From Streptomyces iranensis (GTDB taxonomy: Bacteria; Actinomycetota; Actinomycetes; Streptomycetales; Streptomycetaceae), in contig NZ_JAGGLR010000011.1 in NCBI RefSeq assembly GCF_017874715.1, positions 248,001 to 312,000 of the forward strand: a stretch of 64,000 nt of DNA, written 5' to 3'. Each line of letters opens with the position of its first letter. Position 1 is the stretch's first letter. A model generated the notes under the pieces. The model was not told the DNA's origin, searched no databases, and saw nothing but the letters and a program-made list of their open reading frames with translations. Positions 36,392 through 44,738 of the stretch are shown here, in pieces. Made by a program: the position numbers and the translations under genes.

Positions 36392-36411
36392 CATTACCGT
36401 AGACGGTAATG
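36392..36411. promoter_or_regulatory. Perfect palindromic GntR operator candidate
   Basis: CATTACCGTAGACGGTAATG: 9-bp perfect arms around AG, 28 bases before the gntR copy 2 start. The half-site recurs upstream of gntR copy 1 (23224-23235). Size and symmetry fit FCD-type GntR operators; autoregulation and cross-regulation between the twins are likely. Confidence 0.75.
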
Positions 36412-36439
36412 CCCGATTCCTCTCCAAGGGATGACATCC

Positions 36440-37216
36440 ATGCGTCAGTTCGCTCCTGTTCGTTCACGACGGGTCACGCACGACGTGATGGCGCAGTTCC
36501 TCGACCGGTTGAAGTCGGGTGAACTGCGCGAGGGCGACGCTCTGCTGGGTGAACGCGTTCTGGCAGCACAGATGGACGTCTCCCGCCCCACGATCAGCCA
36601 CGTCATCGGTCGGCTCACCGAGGCGGGAATCCTCAAGAGCGGTCAGGGACGCAATGGCAACGCCGAAGTCATCTCCATCTGGATCCCGGAATGGCTGGAA
36701 GAGGACACCAATGAGGTCGCCGGCGATCTGTCGCCCGAGACAATCTTCCGTATTCTCGAAGCACGGAAGGCTGTGGAGCCGCGCGTTGCCCAGCTGGCGG
36801 CGCTGCGGGCCACCGATCAGATCTACGACGAGATGGCGCGTTCCATCCAGCTGCTGCGCAAGCAGCGCGATGACGTAACGCGCGCCCAGCAGGCGGAGCA
36901 GCTTTTCCACCGCATCATGTGGCGCGCGGCGGGCAACCCGTCGCTGGAGCGCATGATGAAGGGTCTCGAGACCGAGATCGCCCCGATCCACGAGCTGATG
37001 CTGCGCACGCCGGAGGACTACGAAGCGGGCGTCGAACTGCACGAGGCCACCCTGGCCGCGATGATGCGCGGGGATCCTGAGGAGATCGAACGGGAGATGG
37101 TGCGCCACCTGACCCACTTCGAGATGATCGTCGAGGACTCCCTGCAGCGCACCCCGCGACGCAGGCTGCCCTCTTTCTTGATGCCGTTGGCCGGCGAAAA
37201 TCGACCCGCACGCTGA
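36440..37216 (+). CDS. GntR-family regulator, FCD domain (copy 2)
   Basis: 258-residue paralogue of the protein at 22421-23185: identical stretches include RSRRVTHDVMAQ, LDRLKSGELREGD and AAQMDVSRPTISHVIGRL, and the FCD domain differs only at scattered positions. Start at ATG 36440 is fixed by AAGGGA 9 bases upstream; ATG 36431 sits inside that ribosome-binding site. Likely controls the catabolic operons between the two copies. Confidence 0.93.
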   Translation: MRQFAPVRSRRVTHDVMAQFLDRLKSGELREGDALLGERVLAAQMDVSRPTISHVIGRLTEAGILKSGQGRNGNAEVISIWIPEWLEEDTNEVAGDLSPETIFRILEARKAVEPRVAQLAALRATDQIYDEMARSIQLLRKQRDDVTRAQQAEQLFHRIMWRAAGNPSLERMMKGLETEIAPIHELMLRTPEDYEAGVELHEATLAAMMRGDPEEIEREMVRHLTHFEMIVEDSLQRTPRRRLPSFLMPLAGENRPAR

Positions 37217-37246
37217 CGTGGACGGGATCACGCTCATCGCGCCCCA

Positions 37247-38599
37247 TCATGTGCTGCCGCTCGACTGGCTCGAGTACGGATCCGGTCTCGGACGCGTGGT
37301 CGGTTCCGGCTCTGGCTCCCGCTCCGGCTCCGGTTCCGGCTCCGGTTCCGGCCCCGGCTCCGAGAGACGCGCTGCCGCGCGGCGGGGGAGCAGCAGTGGG
37401 GTCGCCAGCAGGAGCACGCCGGCCAGGGCGATGGCCGTACGCGGGCCGAGCAGCCCGCCCAGTACGCCCCAGACGGCCGTCAGGAGCGCGGTCGAGGCCT
37501 TGGTCGTCACCGCCCAGGCGGACAGCGTGCGGGCGACCCGATCGGGCGCGGTGCGCTCGAGGCGGTAGGTGGCGTACACGGGGTTGAAGACCCCGCAGCA
37601 GAAGATGAGCCCGAGCTCGACGCCCATCACCAGCAGCAGCCCGCCGGTCCCCGGCCCCAGGAGGGCCAGGCCGACGGGCCAGATCGCGCGCAGCGCCCCG
37701 ACCGCGACCAGGACTTGGTGCTGCCCGAACCGGGTGACGAGCGGTCGGGTCAGCCATGAACCGAGCAGCCCGCCGATCGAGGGCGCGGCGAAGGCGAGTC
37801 CGTACTGCCACGGCGTGAACCCGAGCCGGCCCAGCATCAGGACGGCCAGCAGCGGCTGGGCGGCCATCACCAGGCCGTTGAACAAGGCGGTGTTGAAGAA
37901 CAGCGGACGCAGCGTCGCGTCGGCGAGGATGTAACGCCAACCGTCGAGCAGGTCCCTGGTCCGCATGCGCGGAGTCTCCCGGCGCTCCGGGCGCGGCTCG
38001 TGTCCGCCCATCGCGCGGATGCCCAGGGCCGAGAGCAGGTAGCTGACCGCGTCGGCCACCACCGTCGCCACCGGACCGAGGAGCCCGATCGCCGCGCCGC
38101 CCAGCGGCGGTCCGATGATCGTGGTCGTCCAGGCCGTGGACTCGAACCGGGCGTTGGCGACGAGCAGGCCATCGGCCGGCAGCAGCGTCTTCAGGTACGC
38201 GCCGGAGGCGGCGCGGAAGGTGATGTCGGCCGCCGCGACGACGACCGAGACCAGCAGGAGCTGAAGGAAGGTGAGCGCGCCGAGCGCGAACGCGGCGGGG
38301 ATCGTCAGCAGTGCCGCGCACCGCACCAGGTCCATCGTGATCAGCACCGGCCGCTTGCGGCGGAACTCCACCCACGGGCCGAGCGGCACCGCCACGGCCG
38401 CGCCCACCGCGGCCCCGACGGAGGAGAGCGCGGCGACCTCGGCCGCTCCGGCGTGCAGCACCTGGATGGCGAGCAGCGGGAACGCGCCGAAGGCGAGCCA
38501 GGTGCCGAGCGCGCTGGTCCCGTACGCGCCCCAGAGCCACCCGAACCGCCGCCCCAGCCGATGTCCGAACAGCTGTCCCGGTCGGTGCCCGCTCCTCAT
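37247..38599 (-). CDS. MFS transporter, EntS-like exporter type
   Basis: 450-residue major facilitator with about twelve helices; the LGPWVEFRRKRPVLITMD loop between helices 2 and 3 and ADITFRAASGAYLKTLLPADGLLVANAR resemble the EntS/MefA-like exporters. The last ~45 residues are a cytoplasmic, Pro/Glu/Arg-rich tail (repeated EP units) encoded by a hexanucleotide repeat. Divergent from the LysR gene, which is its probable regulator. Confidence 0.88.
   Translation of the reverse strand: MRSGHRPGQLFGHRLGRRFGWLWGAYGTSALGTWLAFGAFPLLAIQVLHAGAAEVAALSSVGAAVGAAVAVPLGPWVEFRRKRPVLITMDLVRCAALLTIPAAFALGALTFLQLLLVSVVVAAADITFRAASGAYLKTLLPADGLLVANARFESTAWTTTIIGPPLGGAAIGLLGPVATVVADAVSYLLSALGIRAMGGHEPRPERRETPRMRTRDLLDGWRYILADATLRPLFFNTALFNGLVMAAQPLLAVLMLGRLGFTPWQYGLAFAAPSIGGLLGSWLTRPLVTRFGQHQVLVAVGALRAIWPVGLALLGPGTGGLLLVMGVELGLIFCCGVFNPVYATYRLERTAPDRVARTLSAWAVTTKASTALLTAVWGVLGGLLGPRTAIALAGVLLLATPLLLPRRAAARLSEPGPEPEPEPEPEREPEPEPTTRPRPDPYSSQSSGST
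37302..37361. repeat. Hexanucleotide tandem repeat in MFS gene tail
   Basis: Ten imperfect GGTTCC/GGCTCC-type hexamers in 60 bp, encoding the (Glu-Pro)n tail of the transporter on the minus strand. In-frame repeat number changes would only lengthen or shorten the tail. Confidence 0.75.
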
Positions 38600-38698
38600 A
38601 CCCGATGCCCCTCGCCACTCATTCGCACAACCGATCCGCGATCGGAAGCATCAAAGCGAGCGCCATACCCAGGGATCAAACAACCGCGGGGCCGCCTG

Positions 38699-38717
38699 CC
38701 ACAACCGATGGTTGTGG
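38699..38717. promoter_or_regulatory. LysR operator candidate
   Basis: CCACAACC-GAT-GGTTGTGG, perfect 8-bp arms with a 3-base centre, 15 bases before the lysR start and ~100 bases before the divergent MFS gene. Position suits autorepression by the adjacent LysR protein. Confidence 0.7.
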
Positions 38718-38732
38718 CCCTAGGGTTTCGGC

Positions 38733-39668
38733 ATGGACCTCGACACCGTCCGGACCTTCGTCGCCGCCGCCGACGCGGGGCAGTTCCAGGAGGCCGCCGC
38801 CGAGCTCGCGGTCACCCAGCAGGCCGTCTCCAAGCGCATCGCCGCGCTGGAGCGCGACCTCGGAGTGCGGCTCTTCAACCGCACTCCGCGCGGCGCCGGG
38901 CTCACCATCGACGGGCAGGCGTTCCTGCCCCACGCGCGCGAGCTGCTGCGCGTCGCCGAGCGCGCGGTCTCGTCCGTGCGCACCGGCCGCCGTCCGCTGC
39001 GCGTCGACGTGATCGCCTCGCGCAGCGCGCAGTCGAGCCTGATGCGCGGCTTCCACCACGCGCACCCCGAGATCGACCTCGACGTGGTGATGCTGTTCGA
39101 TGTCGAGACGGCCGTCGCCGCCATCCGGTCCGGTACGATCGACGCCTCCTTCCGAGCCGTCGCCATGCCCGGTCGGCCCCTTCCCGAGGACATCGAGTCC
39201 GTCCGGGTGCTCGACGAGCCGCTCCAGCTCCTCACCGGCCCCGCCCACGCGCTGGCGGGCGCCCGGTCGGTGACCGTCGCCCAGCTCGCCGGGCACCGGA
39301 TCTGGATGCCCGGCATCGTCCCCGGCACCGAATGGGCCGCCTACTACGACGACCTCGTCGCCGAGTTCGGGCTCACCATCGAGGCGACGGGCCCCAACTT
39401 CGGCTCCGACGCACTCCTCGACACCATCGCCGACACCCCGGCCCTGGCCACCTTCATGAGCGAGCAGACCCGCCTCGTCTGGCCCGCCGGCCACGGCCTG
39501 CGCCGCATCCCGGTGACCGACCCGACGCCCGTCTACCCGCACTCGCTCCTCTGGCACCGCGACAACCCCCACCCGGCGCTGGCCACCCTCCGCGCCCACC
39601 TCGCCACCACGGCGACCGGCCACGACGCCACCGGGACCTGGGCGCCGGGCTGGGTCATTCCGCGCTGA
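38733..39668 (+). CDS. LysR-family transcriptional regulator
   Basis: 311-residue LTTR. The N-terminal winged HTH is clear: MDLDTVRTFVAAADAGQFQEAAAELAVTQQAVSKRIAALERDLGVRLFNRTPRG. The C-terminal periplasmic-binding-like effector domain follows (LRVDVIASR...). Divergent from the MFS exporter; the shared 130-base region carries a perfect palindrome, so it probably regulates both itself and the exporter. Confidence 0.93.
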   Translation: MDLDTVRTFVAAADAGQFQEAAAELAVTQQAVSKRIAALERDLGVRLFNRTPRGAGLTIDGQAFLPHARELLRVAERAVSSVRTGRRPLRVDVIASRSAQSSLMRGFHHAHPEIDLDVVMLFDVETAVAAIRSGTIDASFRAVAMPGRPLPEDIESVRVLDEPLQLLTGPAHALAGARSVTVAQLAGHRIWMPGIVPGTEWAAYYDDLVAEFGLTIEATGPNFGSDALLDTIADTPALATFMSEQTRLVWPAGHGLRRIPVTDPTPVYPHSLLWHRDNPHPALATLRAHLATTATGHDATGTWAPGWVIPR

Positions 39669-39730
39669 ACGCCGCCACGTCCTCGACCACCGTGGCCGGG
39701 CCGAGACCGCCTGAGCGGCCGCCCGGGGCC

Positions 39731-40300
39731 TCAGTCCAGCATCTTGACCATGTCATCGATCACGCCTTCGTTCGTGAACCGTGCCAGCCATGTGGCGAAC
39801 CGCGGGCCGAACGCGCACATGGCCGCCTTGCCGATGGCCACTTCCTCGTCTTCGTCGGGCGGAGTGAGACCGAAGTTCCGTTCCAGCCACGTCAGGTACT
39901 CCTGCCGCGCCGGGAAGAGCTCGTCGAGGTCCTCGTCCTCGTAGGCGACGTCACGTTCGACGGGGAGCAGCCGGAGCAGCTCTCGCAGGTTGCGCGCATG
40001 GACCCACACGTCGCCCTCGTCGCCGAGGAACACGACGGGAAGGTCCGCGAGGTCGGCCCGGTCGTCGAACCGCCACAGCGCGTAGCCCGAACCGCTGCCG
40101 GTGGCGTGTGCGAAAGGGATCAGCTGGTCGAAGAACTCGGCGCGGCTGGGGTTCTCCGGATCGTCCAGCCAGCCCTTGAGCTCGCTCTTGTCGTCGTAGT
40201 CGAGCAGCTCGAAGCCATCCGCGTAGCTGTGCGTCCCGAACTGATCGTCGAACTCCCGGAGGAGATTGAGCTCCAGGATGGGCGAGTACACGCTGTTCAT
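39731..40300 (-). CDS. SUKH/SMI1-KNR4-like protein
   Basis: 189-residue acidic protein. The central pattern FFDQLIPFAHATGSGSGYALWRFDDRADLADLPVVFLGDEGDVWVHARNLRELLRLL resembles the SUKH superfamily (SMI1/KNR4), which includes many immunity proteins of polymorphic toxin systems, but no toxin gene lies beside it. ATG 40300 is preferred over an upstream in-frame ATG whose extension has no family resemblance. No signal or membrane segment. Confidence 0.6.
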   Translation of the reverse strand: MNSVYSPILELNLLREFDDQFGTHSYADGFELLDYDDKSELKGWLDDPENPSRAEFFDQLIPFAHATGSGSGYALWRFDDRADLADLPVVFLGDEGDVWVHARNLRELLRLLPVERDVAYEDEDLDELFPARQEYLTWLERNFGLTPPDEDEEVAIGKAAMCAFGPRFATWLARFTNEGVIDDMVKMLD

Positions 40301-40403
40301 GAATGCCACCGTGATGGAGAGGCGGGTCGTGTGACCGCATCGTATTGCCACCGGTGTATGCGTGGGACGCGGATGCGGCAACACCCCTGTCAACACCCGG
40401 AGA

Positions 40404-40874
40404 TCACCCGCCCTTCCCGCCCTCCTTCTCCGGCACCTTCTCCACGACCGTGTCCTCCGGCTCCACCGGCCGTCCGTCCGCCGTCTGAATCCGCAAAGGG
40501 CGCAACGGGCGGCCGGTCCGGCGGTCCAGCAGGCGGGAGTGGTCCTCGCCCGTGGTGAAGCACTGCTCCTCGCCCCACTGGCGCAGAGCGACGATCACCG
40601 GGAACAAGGCGCGGCCCTTGTCCGTGAGGAGGTACTCGCGGTGGGACCCGCCGTCCGGCGCGGGCTCGGCGTGCAGCACCCCGGCCTTCTCCAGCGCGCG
40701 CAGCCGTGCCGCCAGGATGTTCTTGGCGATGCCGAGACCGCGTTGGAACTCGCCGAAGCGGCGGCTGCCGTCGAAGGCGTCCCGCACGATCAGCAGCGAC
40801 CACCAGTCGCCGATGGCGTTCACCGTCCGGGCGACGGGACAGGGGGCGGCGTCGAAACGGGTGCGGGCGACCAT
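40404..40874 (-). CDS. HxlR-family transcriptional regulator
   Basis: 156-residue regulator with the HxlR winged HTH: CPVARTVNAIGDWWSLLIVRDAFDGSRRFGEFQRGLGIAKNILAARLRALEKAGVL. ATG 40874 has GGAG in front. Divergent from an MFS gene with a long inverted repeat between them; HxlR proteins often sense electrophiles or drugs and repress the neighbouring pump. Confidence 0.92.
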   Translation of the reverse strand: MVARTRFDAAPCPVARTVNAIGDWWSLLIVRDAFDGSRRFGEFQRGLGIAKNILAARLRALEKAGVLHAEPAPDGGSHREYLLTDKGRALFPVIVALRQWGEEQCFTTGEDHSRLLDRRTGRPLRPLRIQTADGRPVEPEDTVVEKVPEKEGGKGG

Positions 40875-40917
40875 CCGTGGCTCCTCTCCTCCAGCTCCCC
40901 GGATCCCTCCCAGGGAT

Positions 40918-40972
40918 GGTTGCAACATGCTACCTCGCACGGCTACTGTCGCGTCGGTAGCAAGATGCAACC
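40918..40972. promoter_or_regulatory. HxlR operator pair
   Basis: GGTTGCAACATGCTACC (40918-40934) and GGTAGCAAGATGCAACC (40956-40972) are inverted copies matching at 15 of 17 positions, separated by 21 bp, centred between the divergent hxlR and MFS genes. Confidence 0.8.
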
Positions 40973-40991
40973 GAACGGAAGGTGTGTCGGT

Positions 40992-42281
40992 ATGGCGATC
41001 GAGCGCTCCGGTGCGGTCGGTGCGGTCGGCGGGTGCGGCGGGACCGGCGGCCACCGGGCGCCTGCCACGGCACCGGCGCCGGACGCGTCGCCACCCGCCG
41101 AGCTCGTGCCCCTGCTCGCACTCGCCTGCGGCAGCTCCGTCGCCACCGTCTACTTCGCCCAGCCCCTGCTGGTGACCCTCGGCGAGCGGTTCGCGCTCGG
41201 CTCGGGGCTGCTCGGTGTGATCGTCACCGTGACTCAACTCGGCTATGCGGCAGGCCTGTTGACGCTGGTGCCGCTCGGCGACCTGCTCGACCGCCGACGG
41301 CTGGTCACCGGTCAGCTCGGACTGCTGGCACTGGCACTGCTGGCCGCCGGGCTTGCGCCGGGCGTGGCGGCGCTGCTCGGCGCGCTCGCCGTGGTCGGAC
41401 TGCTCGCCGTTGTCGCCCAGACGATGGTCGCGGCGGCTGCCGCCCTGACCCCGCCCGCCCGGCGTGGCCGTGCCGTCGGGACGGTCACCGGCGGTATCGT
41501 CACCGGAATCCTGCTGGCCCGCGCCGCCGCGGGCGTCCTCGCCGACCTCGCCGGCTGGCGGGCGGTCTACCTGGCGTCCGCGGGCGTCACCGCCGTCCTC
41601 GCCTTGTCGCTGCGTCGTGTTCTGCCCCCGGGCGCGCCGTCCGCCGGGATGCGCGAGGCGTCGTACGGACGGCTGGTGGCCTCGACCGTCACCCTGTTCG
41701 TCCGCCATCCGCTGCTGCGGGTCCGGGGCGTGCTCGCACTGCTGGTGTTCGCGGCCTTCAGCACGCTGTGGAGCGGTGTGGCACAGCCCCTGAGCGGTCC
41801 GCCGTGGTCGCTGTCGCACACCGCGATCGGAGCGTTCGGGCTCGCCGGGGCGGCCGGGGCTGTCGCTGCCGGAGTGGCCGGGCGCTGGAACGACCGGGGG
41901 CTCGCCGAGCACACGACCGGCGCCGGCCTCGCCCTGCTGGCGCTCTCCTGGCTCCCGATCGCCCTGACCGGGCAATCGCTGTGGGCGCTGGCGATCGGCG
42001 CCGTCCTGCTGGACTTCGCCGTGCAGGCCGTCCACGTCACCAACCAGACCCTGATCCACGCCGTCCGGCCCGACGCGGGCAGCAGGATCATCGGCGGCTA
42101 CATGGTCTTCTACTCGGCGGGCAGCAGCCTCGGCGCCCTCGGCTCCTCCCTCGCCTACGCGACGGCGGGGTGGCCCGCCGTGACGGTCCTCGGCGCGTCG
42201 TTCAGCCTCGCCGCCCTGCTGCTGTGGGCGACAACCCGCACACTGAAACACCCCGATGAGAGGAGTGCGGATGTCAACTGA
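40992..42281 (+). CDS. MFS transporter, drug/sugar efflux type
   Basis: 429-residue transporter with about twelve helices. Family marks: LLVTLGERFALGSGLLGVIVTVTQLGYAAGLLTLVPLGDLLDRRRL (motif A region) and GWRAVYLASAG. I start at ATG 40992, after the HxlR operators; the frame is open upstream but that overlaps hxlR. A 30-residue Gly/Ala-rich cytoplasmic head precedes the first helix. Probable substrate of the HxlR switch: an exported xenobiotic or metabolite. Confidence 0.9.
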   Translation: MAIERSGAVGAVGGCGGTGGHRAPATAPAPDASPPAELVPLLALACGSSVATVYFAQPLLVTLGERFALGSGLLGVIVTVTQLGYAAGLLTLVPLGDLLDRRRLVTGQLGLLALALLAAGLAPGVAALLGALAVVGLLAVVAQTMVAAAAALTPPARRGRAVGTVTGGIVTGILLARAAAGVLADLAGWRAVYLASAGVTAVLALSLRRVLPPGAPSAGMREASYGRLVASTVTLFVRHPLLRVRGVLALLVFAAFSTLWSGVAQPLSGPPWSLSHTAIGAFGLAGAAGAVAAGVAGRWNDRGLAEHTTGAGLALLALSWLPIALTGQSLWALAIGAVLLDFAVQAVHVTNQTLIHAVRPDAGSRIIGGYMVFYSAGSSLGALGSSLAYATAGWPAVTVLGASFSLAALLLWATTRTLKHPDERSADVN

Positions 42282-42579
42282 CCGGCAGGCCACGGACCTT
42301 GAGGCATACACGGCTCGCGCGCGGAGCGGGCCGTGCTTCGTCTGCTCGTTCCTGGCCGGACATCCGGGCTACTCGCACGAGACGGTCTACGAGGACGCCG
42401 GCAGGCGTCCCCTACGAGCAGCAGCAGTTCCACGCCCTGATGACCGAGAGCGGGGTCCTGTCCGTGCCGTGCCACCGGAGGAGGCCGCCGATATGGCCGC
42501 GCGCCTGCGCACGGCCATCGCTGCCCGGGGATTCCCTCCCAGGAGTAACCGAAGCCCCGGGCCGGGGGCGCCCGTATGA
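42271..42579 (+). pseudogene. HIT-family protein with internal deletion (broken)
   Basis: Starts like a Streptomyces HIT protein (CFVCSFLAGHPGYSHETVYEDAG), then at about 42402 jumps to that family's C-terminal part: VPYEQQQFHALMTESGVL in the +1-shifted frame, then PPEEAADMAARLRTAIAAR back in the first frame. The ~75 residues with the nucleotide-binding histidine triad are missing and there are two frame changes. The start overlaps the end of the MFS gene, so the two were once co-expressed. Confidence 0.75.
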
Positions 42580-42600
42580 GGCCCCGACCCGGGGAGCGGG

Positions 42601-44103
42601 TCAGCCGGTGCCGGCCGTGGCTTCGGGTTCGGGGCGCAGGGGAGCGGTGGTTACGGGGGCGGGGTTCGCGGTGCGGGTGACGGCGGAGGTGGCCACCATG
42701 ACCACCGTGTTGAGGACGAGGGCGATGATGCCGACGTTGAGGTCCTTCACCGCCTGGGGGAGTCCCGGCAGGAGGCTGCCCACCGTGGCTCCGGAGAGGG
42801 TGACGACGGCGACCGTGGTGACTCCGGCGATGATGCCCGCCGCCGCTCCCTCCTTGGTGACGAATTGCCGTGGCGCGAAGCTCGCCAGCAGGGCGGGGAA
42901 GAGCTGGGTGACCAGCGCGTAGCCCATGAGCAGCAGCGAGACGATCGAGCTGCCGCCGTTGAAGGTGAAGTAGAGGGAGATCAGGGCGAGGGCGGGCACC
43001 AGCAGCTGTGCGAGGCGGGCGATGTGTTTCTCGCTGGTGTGGGGCCGGGCGAGGCGGTAGACGTTCTTCGCCAGGCAGGTCGCGGAGGTCATGAGGAGCA
43101 GGGATCCGGGGACCAGCGCGGTGAGCATCCCGGCGCCACCGACGATGCCGACGAACCAGGAGGGGAAGGTGGCGGTGGTGATGCGCAGCAGGGACAGGTC
43201 GGCGTCGGCGCCTTTGAGGCCGGGCACGACCAGGACGGCGGTGAAGCCGACGAAGAATACGAAGAGCAGGATGAGCTGGTAGAGCGGCATGAGGATGGCG
43301 TTGCGCCGGAAGACGCGTTCGTTCTGGGCGCTGTAGGAGGCGCTGAAGTTGTGCGGCCACATGTAGAACCCGACCGCCGAGAGCAGCACGGTGGAGGCGA
43401 ACCATGAGGTGCTCATGCCGCTGGAGGGCAGCGTGAGGAGCTGGGGGTGGGCCTTGTCCACCGCGTGGAACATCTCCCCGACGCCGCCGAAGTAGTGCAT
43501 CGGCAGATAGATGCCGAGGATGAGGACGATCGCGAGGATGACGACGTCTTTGAGCACCGAGGTCCAGGCCGAGCCGTGGATGCCCGAGATCGTCACATAG
43601 AGGGTCAGCGCCACCGTGCCGATCACGATGGCCCAGTGGGAGGAGATACGGCCGTCGGAGGAGATGGACACGATGATCCCCAGCCCTTTGAGCTGGAGGA
43701 CGAGATAGGGCACCATCGCGACGACTCCGACGAGGGCCACCAGCGCGCCGAGCAGCGGGCTGTTGAACTTGGCGACGAAGAAGTCGGACTGCGAGATCAG
43801 CCGGTGCTGCTTGGCGTAGCGCCACACGGCCGGGAGCAGCCAGTACGACAGGACGTAGGCCAGTGAGGCGTAACAGAGGATGTAGTACGCGGGCGCGCCC
43901 TTGCCGTAGGCCCATCCCGAGGCGCCCAGGAAGGTGAAGGTCGTGTAGATCTCGCCGGCCAGCAGCAGGAAGACGAAGACCGTCCCGAAGCCACGGCCGC
44001 CCACCGACCACTGTTCGAGATCCATGTCCCTGCCACGGCGGGCGCGCAGTCCCAGGCCCAGGGCGGCGAGCAGGAAGGCGAAGATGACGGAGAGGGCGAT
44101 CAT
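42601..44103 (-). CDS. Sodium:solute symporter (SSS family)
   Basis: 500-residue transporter with about thirteen hydrophobic segments. DLEQWSVGGRGFGTVFVFLLLAGEIYTTFTFLGASGWAYGKGAPAYYI at the N-terminus and SWFVGIVGGAGMLTALVPGSLLLMTSATCLAKNVYR later are SSS signatures (Na+-coupled import). Its ATG overlaps the stop of the small DUF3311 gene, a common pairing. Divergent from the glyoxylate operon, so the likely cargo is a related acid or ureide such as allantoin, glyoxylate or glycolate. Confidence 0.9.
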   Translation of the reverse strand: MIALSVIFAFLLAALGLGLRARRGRDMDLEQWSVGGRGFGTVFVFLLLAGEIYTTFTFLGASGWAYGKGAPAYYILCYASLAYVLSYWLLPAVWRYAKQHRLISQSDFFVAKFNSPLLGALVALVGVVAMVPYLVLQLKGLGIIVSISSDGRISSHWAIVIGTVALTLYVTISGIHGSAWTSVLKDVVILAIVLILGIYLPMHYFGGVGEMFHAVDKAHPQLLTLPSSGMSTSWFASTVLLSAVGFYMWPHNFSASYSAQNERVFRRNAILMPLYQLILLFVFFVGFTAVLVVPGLKGADADLSLLRITTATFPSWFVGIVGGAGMLTALVPGSLLLMTSATCLAKNVYRLARPHTSEKHIARLAQLLVPALALISLYFTFNGGSSIVSLLLMGYALVTQLFPALLASFAPRQFVTKEGAAAGIIAGVTTVAVVTLSGATVGSLLPGLPQAVKDLNVGIIALVLNTVVMVATSAVTRTANPAPVTTAPLRPEPEATAGTG

Positions 44104-44300
44104 GAGCTCTGCTCCTCCCGGTTCGCCGGGTCCAGGCGGTAGATGACGGCCATGGTCGCCGAGATCAGCACGACCCACATGACCAGCCAGAAGAGGTTGA
44201 ACGGCATACCGAGGACGTAAGGCGTCACCCGGTTCGCGAAGAAGATTCCCCCGAGGATCCCGAGGAATGGGATCGCGCCGAGCAGATGGATGGGTTTCAC
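44100..44300 (-). CDS. DUF3311 small membrane protein
   Basis: 66-residue protein with two helices (LLGAIPFLGILGGIFF and LFWLVMWVVLISATMAVIY) and a short charged tail, the usual partner encoded before SSS transporters. I use the GTG at 44300 because AGGAGG lies 8 bases upstream; an ATG at 44333 overlaps that ribosome-binding site. Probably needed for symporter assembly or stability. Confidence 0.85.
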   Translation of the reverse strand: MKPIHLLGAIPFLGILGGIFFANRVTPYVLGMPFNLFWLVMWVVLISATMAVIYRLDPANREEQSS

Positions 44301-44536
44301 GTAGAGAACCTCCTGGGCCGGGCCGTACTCCACTGGTGGGGCGAGGCCGTCTGGGGCGGGGTGGCACGTCTCGCGCGGTGCGGCCGGGACGGGGCCGTTG
44401 AGACGCCGCGCATGGCGTAGGAGAGACGGCGCATCAGCTGGTCGCCTACCGCTGACCGGGGCCGCTGACCAGGCCCGCCGACCGGGGGCCGCCGACCAAG
44501 GCCTCGGCGGCAGGTGAGGACGGGGCCGAAGTGCTT

Positions 44537-44550
44537 TTCGCCATGCGGAA
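44537..44550. promoter_or_regulatory. IclR-type operator candidate 1
   Basis: TTCGCCATGCGGAA, dyad with TTC/GAA ends and GC core, located nearer the symporter side of the divergent region. Confidence 0.55.
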
Positions 44551-44723
44551 TTTATTTTTCGATTGGCAGATGTATAGGTCCGCCGTGGTGGCCTGTCAAG
44601 GCTTTTCGCGTCCCCGCTCCGCCCATCCGTCCGGACGTCGCCACCGTGCCGATGAGTCTGCCACCGAAGCGCGGGGCGTGGGGTGGGGGTGTTCGGGGTG
44701 AGTGACGGGTCGGGGGGTTGTTA

Positions 44724-44738
44724 TTCCGCATTGCAGAA
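44724..44738. promoter_or_regulatory. IclR-type operator candidate 2
   Basis: TTCCGCATTGCAGAA is a near-perfect 15-bp palindrome (TTCyGCA-n-TGCrGAA). IclR-family repressors such as AllR control glyoxylate/allantoin genes through sites of this size; the regulator gene is not in this window. Confidence 0.65.

Noticed and set aside
37302..37361. Hexamer repeat considered as a CRISPR-like or intergenic repeat
   Set aside because: It lies inside the MFS gene and encodes a Glu-Pro tail in frame; no spacers.
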